A DNA stretch of 64,000 nucleotides from Nocardia amamiensis (GCF_015477605.1 NZ_JADLQX010000034.1:1-64000), one strand, 5' to 3'; shown: positions 50,001 to 54,378, numbered from the stretch's first letter. Made by a program: numbers and translations. Notes: generated from the sequence alone by a model not told the origin.

Positions 50001-53000
50001 GACAAGGGACGGAGCCGATGTGGCCGGTCCTCCCGGTCCAGTACGCGGACTACACACTGTGGCAGCGCGAAGTGCTCGGCGACGAACACGATCCGGCCTC
50101 GGTCATGTCCCGGCAGTTGCGCTTCTGGACCGACACCCTCGACGGGCTGCCCGAACTGCTCGAACTGCCGACCGATCTGCCCAGGCCGCCGGTGGCGTCC
50201 ATGCGCGGCAGCACGGTGGATTTCGAGATTCCCGCCGCGGTGCAGGCCCGGATCGGCGCGATCGCACGGCAGTCGAACGCGACGGCGTTCATGGTCCTGC
50301 ACGCCGCGTTTACCGTGTTGCTGTCCAGGCTGGCAGGCGTCGACGATGTCGCGGTGGGCACCCCGGTGGCAGGCCGCGGGGAACGCGAACTCGACGATCT
50401 GATCGGCATGTTCGTCAACACGCTCGTATTGCGGTCGCGGGTGTCGTCGCGGCAGTCGTTCACCGAATTGCTCGCCGCAACGCGCGAAACGGACCTGGCC
50501 GCGTTCGCGCACGCGGACGTGCCGTTCGAGCAAGTGGTCGAAGCGGTGAATCCGCCACGGTCCACCGCGCATCTTCCGCTGTATCAGGTGACGATCGACG
50601 TCCAGAACTCCAGCAAGGCCGCGTTGGAGCTGCCGGGGCTAACGGTCGAGCGGGTGGAGAACGGGTTCGAGCCGGCGCAGGCCGATCTGAACGTGGCGCT
50701 TGTCGAGCGGCTCGGTGACCAGGGTCGTCCGGAGGGCATCGTGGGCCGGCTCACCTACGCCACCGATCTCTTCGTCGAAGAGACGATGACTCGGTTCGCG
50801 CAGTCGTTCGTACGGATTCTGGAAGAGGTGACCGCGAACCCGGAGATCGCCATCGGCGATATCGACCTCGTGGGTCCGGCACAGCGGCGCGAACTGCTCG
50901 ACGCGTCCGGCAACGATGGCGTCGCGGTCCCGGAGACGACACTCGCGGAGCTGTTCGCCGCCATCGCCGCCGCACAGCCGGAAGCGGTCGCGGTGGCCGA
51001 TGGGCAGTCGCGGCTGACCTATGCGGAGCTGGATCGGCGCGCTGACGCGGTGGCCGCTCGCCTCGCCGGACACGGCGTGGGACCGGATGCGCTGGTGGCA
51101 GTGGCGTTGCCGCGCTCGATCGAGTTGATCGTGGGTCTGGTCGGCGTCGTGCGAGCCGGTGCGGGATACCTGCCGCTGGATGTGTCGTACCCGCCGGAGC
51201 GCTTGCGGTTCATCCTCGATGACGCGGGCCCTGCGGCGGTGTTGACGTCGGCCGAGATCGCCGCGGCGGTACCGGAATTCGCGGCACCTGTCGTGCTCAT
51301 GGAGGATTGCGCAGAGTCCGCAAGCGGTTCCACGGCAACGAAGTCCGCTGCGCGGCCGGGCAACGTCGCCTATGTGATCTACACCTCCGGCTCGACCGGC
51401 CGCCCCAAGGGGGTGACGGTCAGCCATCGGGAAGCGGTCACGTTGTTCACGAACGCGGCCGAGCGGTTCGATGTCGGTCCCGATGACGTGTGGACGATGT
51501 TCCATTCTTACGCCTTCGATTTCGCGGTGTGGGAAGTCTGGGGCGCGTTGCTCACCGGTGGCAAGGTGGTCGTCGTCGACTACGAAACCTCCAGATCGCC
51601 CGAGGCGTTCGTGGATGTCGTGGCACGAGAGCGCGTGACGGTCCTGAGTCAGACGCCCTCGGCGTTCTACGGATTCGCCGAGGCGGAGCGTCGATACCGC
51701 GAATCCGGTTGCCCTGCTGGCGAACTCGCCTTGCGTTACGTCGTCTTCGGTGGCGAAGCGCTGGACGCGTCGCGGTTGAGCGGGTGGTTCGCCGCGCACT
51801 CGCCGGGCTCGCCGCGACTGGTGAACATGTACGGGATCACCGAGACCACAGTGCATGTGACGTTCTCGGAGGTCACGCAGGCCGGGTCGGCCGGGATCGG
51901 GACGCCACTGCCGGGGTTGCGGGTGTACGTCCTCGACGACCGGTTGCGGCCGGTGCCGATCGGAGCCGTCGGCGAGATCTATGTGGCCGGTGGGCAACTC
52001 TCGCGTGGTTACCTCGGCGCTCCCGCGCTGACCGCGGGACGATTCGTGGCGAACCCGTTCGACCCGCGAGGCACCCGGTTGTACCGATCGGGAGACGTGG
52101 GCCGGTGGCGGAAGTCCGCGAGCGGACTGGAGTTGCTGTACGTGGGCCGCGCCGACGCGCAGGTACAGCTGCGCGGTTTCCGGATCGAGCTGGGTGAAGT
52201 GGAGTCGGCACTGCTGCGCCATCCGCACGTCGCGCAGGCCGCGGCCGCGGTGCACCACCACGAACGCGGCGTGGATCAGCTGGTCGGATACGTCGTCGGC
52301 GTCGACGGCCAGCGGATTGATCCTGGCGAAGTCCGGCAAGCCGCTGCTCAGGTCCTGACGAGTTACATGGTGCCCTCGGCGATCGTGGTCCTGCCCGAGC
52401 TGCCGCTGACGGTCAACGGCAAACTCGACCGAAAAGCACTGCCTCTGCCCGATTTCGAGGACTCGGCGAGCGCGTTCACCGCGCCGCGGACCCACACGGA
52501 GAAGACGATCTGCGACGTTTACGCGCAGGTTCTGGGCGTCCAGCGGGTCGGAGCGTCGGACGGGTTCTTCGACCTGGGTGGCAATTCGCTGCTGGCGACG
52601 ATGGTGGTGACCGAGTTGCGTGCCCGCGGCGTGACGATCGCGTTGCCGTGGATGTTCGACGACGCGACGCCGATGGCGCTCGCGAGCCGGGCAGACGGCG
52701 CCGAGGGCGGCTCCGGTCTGCAAGTGCTGCTTCCGCTGCGCGCGAACGGCCCGAAGCGCGCGGTATTCGCCGTGCACCCCGCAGGCGGTTTGGCCTGGTT
52801 CTACGGCGGACTGGTCGAGCATCTGCACAAGGACCGGCCGATCTACGGTCTGCAGGATCCCCACGTGGTGGCGGGCGAACCGCGTGCGCAGTCCGTGGCC
52901 GAACTGGCGGAACGCTATGTGGCTGAGATCCGCCGAGTACAGCCCACCGGTCCGTATCACCTGGTCGGCTGGTCATTGGGCGGGACGATCGCACACGCCA

Positions 53001-53524
53001 TCGCGGTGCGGCTCCAGCGCGATGGCGAGCAGGTCGGCACGCTGGCCATGATGGACAGCGCCGTCGGCACACCGGAGGCCCTGGCCGAGGCGATGATCAC
53101 CACCGCGGACGAGGCCGCGCCGGGCGAACTGATGGCAGACCTGCTCGGCGGGTGGCGTGAGCTGTTCGACCTCGGCGCCGACGTGACAGCCGACACCGAC
53201 GAGCAGGCGTGGGCTGTCATCCGTGATCAGGTCACCGGGACCGGGATGTTCACCGCCGACCAGGTCGATCGGGTCATGGAGAGCTTCGAGACCGCGAGCG
53301 GCATCGCCCAGGACTACCGGCCGGAAGTCTTCGACGGAGACCTGGTCTTCTTCACCGCAGGAAAAGACCGCGTCGACCACGACGCCGTCGTGCAGACGTG
53401 GCGACCTTTCATTACCGGCGAGCTGCACAACACGGTCGTCGAAGCACGTCATCTCGAGTTGACCCATCCGTACGCACTGGCCGTCATCGGCCCGATCCTC
53501 GAAAGGTTCATGAACGAATGCTGA
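29060..53524 (+). CDS. Seven-module non-ribosomal peptide synthetase (C-A-T x4, C-A-T-E, C-A-T, C-A-T-TE)
   Basis: A single protein of about 8,150 residues. Every C domain keeps HHxxxDG, every carrier domain keeps its Ser, and each A domain keeps the A10 Lys. The ATG at 29060 is preferred over the in-frame ATG at 29042 because AGGGG lies 7 bases before it. The first C domain resembles the N-terminal C domain of EntF (LSRAQYGMWLADHMPGGPA, then HHLVIDG), which accepts an aryl or acyl starter. Module 5 has an E domain, a matching LGGDS carrier protein and a DCL-type C domain after it, so residue 5 should be D. Pocket codes: A1 DYWSISSVFK, A2 DALFVGGIMK, A3 DLWDLILVSK, A4 DIWHFAWVVK, A5 DALFAGIIVK, A6 DVLFVGGILK, A7 DFWSVGMVHK (Thr-like). 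A fused TE releases the product. An FkbM gene is translationally coupled downstream. Confidence 0.97.
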   Translation: MNSKSDGTADGDLGLIPLSRAQYGMWLADHMPGGPAVNIAHYVEVRGPVDIDAFARAVYDAGHETESLVVRVVESDGRPYQFVDRSIGYDDPVLDVSDADDPVATAMEWMRRDYNTKAVDLSRDRLTETRLIKVGEDHYFWYGRAHHLVIDGYGAFNIVTRIAEHYNALIEGRPPTRLVAASLRDIIEAERTYRASPRFESDKAYWLDKVADIPSPVSLSGRTARSSKVDRVAGLQLPSQLSDMLDRFADEMDASAAQVVIAAFAAFLSRMTGTDDVVLSMPVSARVTKRLRNAAAMLANMVPIRFAIGATTTVEEVVRASVSELVSAMRHQLYRFEDLRRDSNALDASANSFGPIVNILFFDSEIRLGSAAGRYRALTSGVLDDLQLNLYRSGADAPLLIELHGNANLYGQGELESHADRFIDFLSRLMESPRDTRIADIQLVGPAEELRIVEELAGRDGESPSATLVDLLTRQAAATPSAVAVTSGATTLTYRELDERSNRFARRLIALGAGPESLVAIAMPRDADLIVAVLGVLKSGAGYLPLDVAHPADRLEYVLNDAGPIAVVTTRSMRAQVPGDPGRVVLFDDVPATGDDDAADAVTDADRRSPLRPGHLAYVIYTSGSTGRPKGVSITHRAVATYLVNSCAEIGIRSEDVWTLFHSFAFDYSVWEIFGALVTGGRVVVVDSLTTRSPDEVVRLAAREKVTVFSQTPSAFYQFAAAHQRYAHAGAPEGELALRLVILSGEALNPAGLADWYEHNPNLPVLANSYGITETTVFVTYTDLTPDVAVPGAPSTVGPALPGLRTYVLDDRLRPCPLGAWGEIYVAGDQLARGYLNRPALSAGRFVANPFGTSGERLYRSGDVARWNHQGELEYRGRADQQVQLRGFRIELDEIRNALLTHSTVSAAVVVVHLPGTEAARLVGYVVPTGDATCAPDVLRAHVGAMLPEYMVPASIVVIDAVPLTVNGKMDYRALPEPVFDSAAAYVAPRTVVEESIADVFAEVLGTERVGVLDSFFELGGNSITATSAAVRIAEVTRCDVSVRDLFTKPTVAELAAHIEDGHRSDRPVLTAAPRPEPIPLAPAQNRMWLVNQADPDSAAYNIPLVVQLSGRLNAEALRAALTDVIDRHESLRTCYPAVDGTGTQVIVPAEQVVAELDLTPQPTDPDDIAHRIRELSSNGTDLRGRPPIRVALLATADRRRHVLVVVLHHICCDGSSLRPLAADVATAYEARAEGKTPDWQPLTVQYADYSIWHRRLLGDAGDPDSLASRQLRYWTEQLAGMPPVLELPADRPRPARQSMLGDIADTVIPAETFAGIERLARMAGVTTFMVVHAALAVLLARLSGSADITIGSPVAGRGERALEPLVGMFVNTVPLRTEVRSDEQFIAFLARVKDTDVDAFANSDLPYERVVEELHPKRSMAYAPLCQVYLAFENMDRASLELSELTVELLDPGAEPAKVDIIVTVAENTSGGGDVALRINYATDLFDRETVEELAARLNRALETFVSNPRARVGDVDLLSGMERLGLVPASGGRAEDPRVLAEVFSVGDRNAPAVVSGERVVSYGELDDWSNRVARVLIDWGVGPGDQVALAMGRSVEFVVGVWSVAKAGAAFVPVDPRYPSERVAHMVADSNVEVAITVDAARSLLPGHVRQLTLDDPAVDAFIAAQSSAAVTDADRLRPCRILDTAYVLYTSGSTGTPKGVAVTHEGLANFAVEQQERYRVDRRSRVLQVAAPGFDAVMLELLMAHANGAVLVVSPPEVFAGTELAALIRAQQVSHAFVTPSVLATMSPAGLDSLQVLVAGGEVVSAETVAVWAPGRRLHNGYGPTETTIMVAISDPLCVGDPVTIGGPIRGVDAVVLDARLRPVPVGVTGQLYVSGVQLSRGYLNRPAATAGTFVANPYGPAGTRMYGTGDLARWTADHTLEYLGRTDFQVKIRGQRIELGEIEAVLAGHPTVATAVAVGVSTDGGSRLAAYVVPADGAVDPAKLLKYAAQRLPSHMVPDTVMVLDTLPLSSVGKVDRRALPEPEFAPATEFVAPRNAAEQIVADICAEVLGIDRVGVLDSFFDLGGNSLSATRAAARLSSAFGVEVPLRAIFETPTVGALADRLRTAEAAGREPLVPQERPDRIPLSPAQARMWFLNQFDTTSAVYNIPLVVRMSGDLDVAAMHATIADVLERHEALRTVYPDSDSGPHQVIVSLETALSPLTPVPVAPAEIEARIAAAVTTGFDVTSEVPIRIALLRSAPDEHTLVLVVHHISFDGSSLAPLAADLMTAYKARVRQQAPQWAPLPVQYADYTLWQRKLLGSEDDPDSPTVAQTEYWLGALADLPEVLDLPTDRPRPAKQSFRGATVSTTLPAELHRAVVALARRHDATVFMVMHAAYAALLARLSGTGDIAVGTPIAGRGEPGLDGLVGMFVNTLVLRTQIEPGASFLRILDQVRATDLAAFENADIPFERLVEVLNPPRTTAHAPLTQVGFSFQNIEIPTVEFEGLTVSTQMVDPSVAKYDVHLNLVDALAPDGEPGEMAVEFGYATDLFDEATITSMFERYLLLLRAVVEDPARAVGDIDLLTPAEARELARYSTGGTTQAPAMTIADLFTAQAAATPDSTAVLDAEGGARLSYHEFAARVNSLARALIGRGVGPDTVVAVAMHRSVDLLVTLYAIHAAGAAYLPLDTDHPVERVRAVLAAARPRAVLTRPADRASLPDDVPVWGLEGLAAERADASPVTDADRTRPLHPADLAYVIYTSGSTGEPKGVAVPHAAVVNQLRWMREHYRLGGDDIMLLRTPVTFDLSVWELFSALTCGATLVVAGPDAQRDPRVVARLVAEHGVTTVDFVPSLLSAFLEVAAAHEFPGLRRVLCIGEALPAETVRRFKDLSAARIDNLYGPTEAAVSVTAHRIDAVDGVAVPIGVPEANVVVHVLDSRLHPVPIGVTGELYLGGVQLARGYHDRPGLTAATFVADPFGDATGSRLYRTGDLVRWDESGSLRYVGRADTQVKVRGLRIELGDIEAALIAHEQVSTAVAQVRADGRDERLVAYVVAAETLDPKQVRAFLLDRLPAYMVPSSVIRIDSIPLTANGKVDYRTLPAPDPSDDQTEYRAPRGLVEQTIAAVFGELFDRPEIGADDNFFDLGGNSLIATRALSRIGEVVDVSIPVRVIFEAPTVADLAERIARLRAVPSLPAPVRKQRPDRIPLSHAQTRMWFLNQFDPDAPGYIVPLAIRLEGVLDLAALTAAIGDVVERHESLRTVYPAVDGTPAQVVLDAADVLAIFDLTPQPVGERELSRLLAEFSSVGFDVAKSVPVRIALYQLSDEAWTVALAAHHISCDGFSVAPLAADLVTAYRARSGGNAPDWAPLAVQFADYALWQREVLGSADDPASYVARDIAYWRNQLAGIPDLLELPTDRPRPVEQTQRGAVIHVAIPGELQGRVEALARRAGATPFMVVHTALAVLLSRLSGSDDVTIGVPHAGRGDRSLDNLVGMFVNTLVMRTRITLDQNFLSLLDQVRRTDIEAFDHATVPFEQLVDALNPARSTAHTPLFQVLLAYQNMAQARVELPDLTVESVDPGERAAIYDLLLMLTEGHGTHNEPTGMTLRLTYATDLFDEDSVRRFAERFIRVLDAAATDAESAIGAIDLLDDAERHQVLERWNDTGGSAAPGRTLVDAFDEQVARTPDSPAFCLPGGSAVTYRDFDAQVNRLARWLIARGAGPETIVAVAIQRSAELITAVYAVVKAGAAFLPIDPDHPSARIANVLNTAQPLLVLTTSADGEALPDTCASVAIDQLDVAALPDGPIADAERRAPLRPDNVAYVLFTSGSTGVPKGVALTHAATMSQLAWAQQQWPHDASDTVLHKTPITFDIAVWELFWPLQTGANIVVAEPGGHRDPAYLADVIARHQITTVHFVPSMLDVLLESIAARLSSVRRIFVAGEALAQRTVDAAARVFGNADLVNWYGPAEAEVVTAQRCEPGATTTTVPIGAPASGMKVYVLDSRLRPVPVGVVGELYVSGVQLARGYHARADLTCGAFVAHPFGAEGERLYRTGDLVRWRAAGELEYLGRSDFQVKVRGQRVEPGDIEAALHAIPQVARAVAIATAERIVGYVTLRPGAVIDGRAIHEQLTHTLPPYLVPDGVHVLDAMPLNANGKLDRAALPQPVFDSGEEFVPSRTEREAVLARLVAELTGADRVSVTANVFKIGVNSLSAAQLAARAQAALGVSVGIRDIFDAPTIAGLAERIATRTHSAVLPLTPRPRPAAIPLAAAQRRMWYLNQLDTDSAAYNICFAARLTGPLDIDALQEAFRYVVTRHEPLRTVYPAVDGEPCQVVQDAAAMTADVVLDPEPVGGETELADRIHTAVATGFDIAHAVPVRARLYRTAADDHVLVLVVHHIAADGSSMAPLARDVFAAYQARVSGHAPQCEPLGVQYADYALWQREMLGSEDDPASLIARQIRYWSEALGDAPELLGLPTDRPRPATISTAGGNVRFELPARLHDDIVRLAHREGVTVFVVLHAALAILLARTAHSDDISVGTPVAGRGRPELDDLVGMFVNTVVLRTRVHDDRSFRELLAEVRDVDLEALAHADLPYERLVDVLGRPRSTAYSPLYQVMFGLQNTRPARFELPGVGVELLDPGIAQAKADLMVLLTERVDGARPTGIDGEIIYATDLFVESTATSIAQRFVRVLEAVTSDPGRPIGAIGLLSAEETEQLVPAKGGDAAQPCLLPDLLASAVAADPSAVALIGEAETLTYGELDRRANRLARQLLARGARPGVCIALAVPRSVDYHVAMWAIAKTGATFVPVDLRYPLERIAHMVHDSGVEAGITLAAARASLPDGVAWLVLDDPHSANEIAAEADHSITDADRGRALRVQDAAYVIYTSGSTGTPKGVVVTHEGLANFAAEQRERYRVDAASRVLQVASPAFDAVLLEALMAHAACGSLVVSPPEVFGGPDLAELIRRHQVSHAFLTPSVLATMSPAGLESVRMLAVGGEMVPADLIAAWAPGRQLHNIYGPTETTIVITMSDPVRPGEPITIGGPIRGAEAIVLDARLRPVPIGVAGELYLSGVQLARGYLNRRATTAAAFVANPYGEPGSRMYRTGDIVRWNARSALEYVGRSDFQVKIRGQRIELGEIDAALLTHPRVAAAVTVSRRGPGGQPVLAAYIVPEPGTVVEPSAVLDHVAAALPAHMVPSTATVLDRMPITSTGKVDRKALPEPVFQPAEDDAVAAETDLERTIAAAFADVLGIASVGVTTSFFALGGDSILSIQLASRLKSAGVIVTARDIFEHKTVRALAAVAGAAERVALEELAGGGVGEIPFTPVVSWFTERLGPAPRFAQSMLVRLPGDACVDEVTSTVQAVLDQHDMLRSRLRAQRLEVLPASTVDAADSVLTRTFRTDEAPGTDAFTAVLESALAEASARLDPAEGRMVQVVCLLPESGADADARALIVIHHLAVDAVSWRILIPDFAAAWQQVTQGRAVELPAPGTSMRRWAHALADAAAARADELELWQRMSGADDPLLGRAALDPAVDTQSTVRHLTVSLPADVTSALLDAVPTAIRGSVDDALLAGLTMALTRWRSRRGIAHAGMKVLLEGHGRAEQIAEGADLSRTVGWFTNTYPVALDLNGIAAADPRAAAKSVKDQLRDIPDKGIGYGLLRYLNTETADRLSALPEPQISFNNLGRVGVDLASLSDLAWIPTDEQFDRRAAFDPDMPAAAVVTIDVNVVDTAAGPQLSAHVGFASRLLDHDEVAELVDEWVDAVTGIAAAARADDDWGFSRSDVPLVDVTQSDLDAFADRYGTLTDVWSLAPLQAGLLFHAELAAGEIDVYTAQSVLGLSGVVEEDRLERSAAALLARHTNLRAAFVRTADGVPAQVVPAATAVPWRRVDLTGSTMTADELIAAERAVPFDPADPPLLRFLLIVVAPQDYRLVLTAHHLLLDGWSLPLLWRELIGLYAVGARTDLLPAAASYRTYLEWLDRRELSTGVEVWRDVLRDFTEPTLVADSRTDTTVDIPVDLEVVLDRAVTAELVEFARARAVTMATMVQFAWATVLGNLLGTERVVFGSTVSGRPADLPGVESMIGLFINTIPVAAQVRRDWTIEDALNRLQADNTRLLDHHDVELSRILAAAGTAQLFDTLVVFESYPVDSSGLGDADIDGMRVVSSDGSDAAHYPITVQAHQTDELHVRIRYQRARIDDRTASGLAARLETVLRTITSDPRSRLGTVDLLSAAERRDLVPASGGRAEAPRVLAELLSAGVTVNPAAPAVVAGERTLSYVELDAWSNRVARELIDRGFGPGDQVALAMARSVEFVVGMWAVAKAGAAFLPIDPRNPAERVLHMVADAEVRVALTVESSRKLLPDSVLALVLDDPDTQKPIAARSSTAVTDAERVRTPHVRDTAYVLYTSGSTGMPKGVAVTHEGLANFAAVQRDRFGVANGSRVLQAAAPGFDVVVLEVLLAHANGAVLVLPPSDLFGGPEFAELIRAQRVSHAFITPSVLATMSPDGLDSLRVLVAGGEAVTPETVAVWAPGRQLLNGYGPTETTILAGISEPLHPGEVVTIGGPIGGVEAVVLDAWLRPVPVGVVGELYLAGVQLARGYVNRPAVTAGAFVANPFGAAGSRMYRTGDLARWTPEHTVEYLGRSDFQVKIRGQRIELGEIETVLAGHPGVEHAVVVLRKDERGIDRLVGYLVGDEEVDPHEVRSAARLRLPAHMVPDACLVLGELPLTRTGKLDRLALPTPEFSEGREWIAPRTEAEQRVADVFAAVLGVERVGAADSFFDLGGNSLSATRVTAQLGTALGVSISVRDLFEASTVAEFAARLASFERRARAQLRPRTRPAMVPLSLAQQRMWFLNQLDTSIGAYNIPLVIRLKGELDLDALQRACELVVDRHESLRTKFPMTDGKPHQVAVSAGEVVPALTAVRIDEEQLLPRAVAAVSASFDVTQAPPLRMELFQLDATEHVLVIAVHHICADGQSMMPLARDVALAYQASRQGTEPMWPVLPVQYADYTLWQREVLGDEHDPASVMSRQLRFWTDTLDGLPELLELPTDLPRPPVASMRGSTVDFEIPAAVQARIGAIARQSNATAFMVLHAAFTVLLSRLAGVDDVAVGTPVAGRGERELDDLIGMFVNTLVLRSRVSSRQSFTELLAATRETDLAAFAHADVPFEQVVEAVNPPRSTAHLPLYQVTIDVQNSSKAALELPGLTVERVENGFEPAQADLNVALVERLGDQGRPEGIVGRLTYATDLFVEETMTRFAQSFVRILEEVTANPEIAIGDIDLVGPAQRRELLDASGNDGVAVPETTLAELFAAIAAAQPEAVAVADGQSRLTYAELDRRADAVAARLAGHGVGPDALVAVALPRSIELIVGLVGVVRAGAGYLPLDVSYPPERLRFILDDAGPAAVLTSAEIAAAVPEFAAPVVLMEDCAESASGSTATKSAARPGNVAYVIYTSGSTGRPKGVTVSHREAVTLFTNAAERFDVGPDDVWTMFHSYAFDFAVWEVWGALLTGGKVVVVDYETSRSPEAFVDVVARERVTVLSQTPSAFYGFAEAERRYRESGCPAGELALRYVVFGGEALDASRLSGWFAAHSPGSPRLVNMYGITETTVHVTFSEVTQAGSAGIGTPLPGLRVYVLDDRLRPVPIGAVGEIYVAGGQLSRGYLGAPALTAGRFVANPFDPRGTRLYRSGDVGRWRKSASGLELLYVGRADAQVQLRGFRIELGEVESALLRHPHVAQAAAAVHHHERGVDQLVGYVVGVDGQRIDPGEVRQAAAQVLTSYMVPSAIVVLPELPLTVNGKLDRKALPLPDFEDSASAFTAPRTHTEKTICDVYAQVLGVQRVGASDGFFDLGGNSLLATMVVTELRARGVTIALPWMFDDATPMALASRADGAEGGSGLQVLLPLRANGPKRAVFAVHPAGGLAWFYGGLVEHLHKDRPIYGLQDPHVVAGEPRAQSVAELAERYVAEIRRVQPTGPYHLVGWSLGGTIAHAIAVRLQRDGEQVGTLAMMDSAVGTPEALAEAMITTADEAAPGELMADLLGGWRELFDLGADVTADTDEQAWAVIRDQVTGTGMFTADQVDRVMESFETASGIAQDYRPEVFDGDLVFFTAGKDRVDHDAVVQTWRPFITGELHNTVVEARHLELTHPYALAVIGPILERFMNEC
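29081..32250 (+). other. NRPS-2 module 1: EntF-like starter C-A-T
   Basis: The C domain (29090-30420) has HHLVIDG at 29495 and an overall EntF-like N-terminus, unlike the LCL domains of the later modules; its donor is expected on a separate aryl- or acyl-carrier protein. The A domain (30460-31990) reads DYWSISSVFK, not matching a standard code I know. The carrier Ser is at 32126-32128. Confidence 0.85.
32280..35410 (+). other. NRPS-2 module 2: C-A-T (aliphatic-type pocket)
   Basis: C domain HHICCDG at 32684. A-domain pocket DALFVGGIMK, close to valine/leucine-type pockets, so an aliphatic residue is likely. The sequence of this A domain is strongly similar to those of modules 5 and 6. Carrier Ser 35276-35278. 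The C/A boundary (33580-33900) has an abrupt G-rich codon pattern. Confidence 0.82.
35430..38600 (+). other. NRPS-2 module 3: C-A-T (unusual Asp278 pocket)
   Basis: C domain HHISFDG at 35825. A-domain pocket DLWDLILVSK, like DVWDFILVSK of NRPS-1. Asp at 278 with Ile at 301 and Ser at 331 is unlike the codes I can recall, and the Asp could contact a polar or basic side chain. Carrier Ser 38462-38464. Confidence 0.82.
38620..41780 (+). other. NRPS-2 module 4: C-A-T with variant motifs
   Basis: C domain HHISCDG at 39020. The A-domain pocket reads DIWHFAWVVK. Motif A5 is WYGPAE instead of YGPTE, and motif A8 has RVEPGDIE instead of RIELGEIE. The carrier core is FKIGVNSL instead of FxLGGNSL, with Ser 41645-41647 still present. 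It is the most divergent module of the protein; the substrate is unknown. Confidence 0.82.
41800..46380 (+). other. NRPS-2 module 5: C-A-T-E (D-configured residue)
   Basis: C domain HHIAADG at 42203. A-domain pocket DALFAGIIVK (aliphatic type). The carrier reads FFALGGDSI, the form normally seen before E domains (Ser 44819-44821). The E domain (44960-46370) has HHLAVDAVSWRIL at 45383, LLEGHGR, GYGLLRYLN and ISFNNLGR, all features of an active epimerase. Residue 5 should therefore be passed on in the D form. Confidence 0.9.
46400..49510 (+). other. NRPS-2 module 6: DCL-type C-A-T
   Basis: The C domain begins with VWSLAPLQAGLLFHA, typical of domains that accept a D-residue, and has HHLLLDG at 46832, agreeing with the upstream E domain. 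A-domain pocket DVLFVGGILK (aliphatic type), closely similar to A2. Carrier Ser 49379-49381. Confidence 0.87.
49530..52690 (+). other. NRPS-2 module 7: C-A(Thr-like)-T
   Basis: C domain HHICADG at 49928. A-domain pocket DFWSVGMVHK, differing from the threonine code DFWNIGMVHK only at 278 (Ser) and 299 (Val), so Thr is the best call. Carrier Ser 52586-52588. Confidence 0.88.
52720..53521 (+). other. NRPS-2 terminal type I thioesterase domain
   Basis: Release domain starting with VFAVHPAGG. The nucleophile elbow is GWSLGG (Ser codon 52973-52975, TCA), followed by MMDSA with the likely catalytic Asp. A His near the end (EARHLELTHPYA) completes the expected triad. Hydrolysis or macrocyclisation cannot be distinguished from sequence. 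Confidence 0.9.
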
Positions 53525-54312
53525 CGACTCTCCAGCAATTCCAGCAACTCCGGCTCGACGACGGCAGGACGGTGGCCTGCACGAGTCCGGCCGAGGCGCG
53601 GATGCTGTGGGGCGAGATGTCGACGGACGGGTTCTATCGGCGTGCCGCCGCGCGGTTGCGACCGGGGGACATCGCACTAGATATCGGCGCGAATATCGGA
53701 CTCAGCGCGATGATGTTCGCCGACACCTGCCCCGGCGTCCGGGTGATCGCCGCAGAGCCGGCTCCGATGACGTTCGATTGCCTGGAGCGCAATGTGGACA
53801 CTTACGTCCCCGACGGCGTGCCACTGCAGGTTGCCGTCGGAGCGGCGCCAGGGGTTGCCGAGTTCACCTGGTACCCGCGGGCATCGGCGAATTCGGGTTT
53901 GTACGCCGACCGCGAAGCCGACGACGAGGCAACCGCGATCTATCTGCGTAACAGCGGCCTGAACGACGAGGCAATCGCACTCATCACCGACGGGCTGCAC
54001 GAGGGCGAGGAAATAGACGTCGAGATCACCACTGTTTCGGCAATATTGGCCGAGCACGGTCCAACGGCCGAGATCGGGTTGCTCAAGGTCGACGTCGAGC
54101 GGGCGGAGTTGGACGTCCTGCGTGGTATCGCGGAAGCAGACTGGCCACGTATCCGCGCCGTCGTCGCCGAGGTCCACGACCGCGACAACCGGCTGGCACA
54201 GTTCTGCGAACTGTTGCGTCTGCACGGCCTGCCCGCGCGAACCCGGCAGGACCCGAGCCTGGCCGGAACCGAACTGCACGAGGTCTATGCCGTCAGGTCG
54301 ACAGACAATTGA
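53518..54312 (+). CDS. FkbM-family SAM-dependent methyltransferase
   Basis: Predicted 264-residue methyltransferase. The SAM-binding motif is IALDIGANIGLSAMMF near residue 50, followed by the acidic AAEPAP loop and the family hallmark LLKVDVERAELDVLRGI near residue 190. FkbM-type enzymes usually O-methylate hydroxyl or carboxyl groups of natural products or sugars. The start ATG (53518) overlaps the last 7 bases of the NRPS gene, so the two are translationally coupled, and a role in tailoring the NRPS product is likely. It ends just before a strong terminator hairpin, which closes the operon. The methylation site on the peptide is unknown. Confidence 0.92.
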   Translation: MLTTLQQFQQLRLDDGRTVACTSPAEARMLWGEMSTDGFYRRAAARLRPGDIALDIGANIGLSAMMFADTCPGVRVIAAEPAPMTFDCLERNVDTYVPDGVPLQVAVGAAPGVAEFTWYPRASANSGLYADREADDEATAIYLRNSGLNDEAIALITDGLHEGEEIDVEITTVSAILAEHGPTAEIGLLKVDVERAELDVLRGIAEADWPRIRAVVAEVHDRDNRLAQFCELLRLHGLPARTRQDPSLAGTELHEVYAVRSTDN

Positions 54313-54325
54313 CTCGTCCCGTTTC

Positions 54326-54367
54326 CAGGTGAGTGGCGTTTGTATACCGAGCAACGCCACTCACCTG
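54326..54367. terminator. Bidirectional terminator hairpin between FkbM and arylsulfatase genes
   Basis: A perfect 15-base inverted repeat: the left arm CAGGTGAGTGGCGTT (54326-54340) pairs with AACGCCACTCACCTG (54353-54367) around a 12-base loop. It sits between two convergent genes. The core AGTGGCGTT/AACGCCACT recurs in the hairpin at 61310-61345. Confidence 0.8.
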
Positions 54368-54378
54368 CGGCGGTGGCC

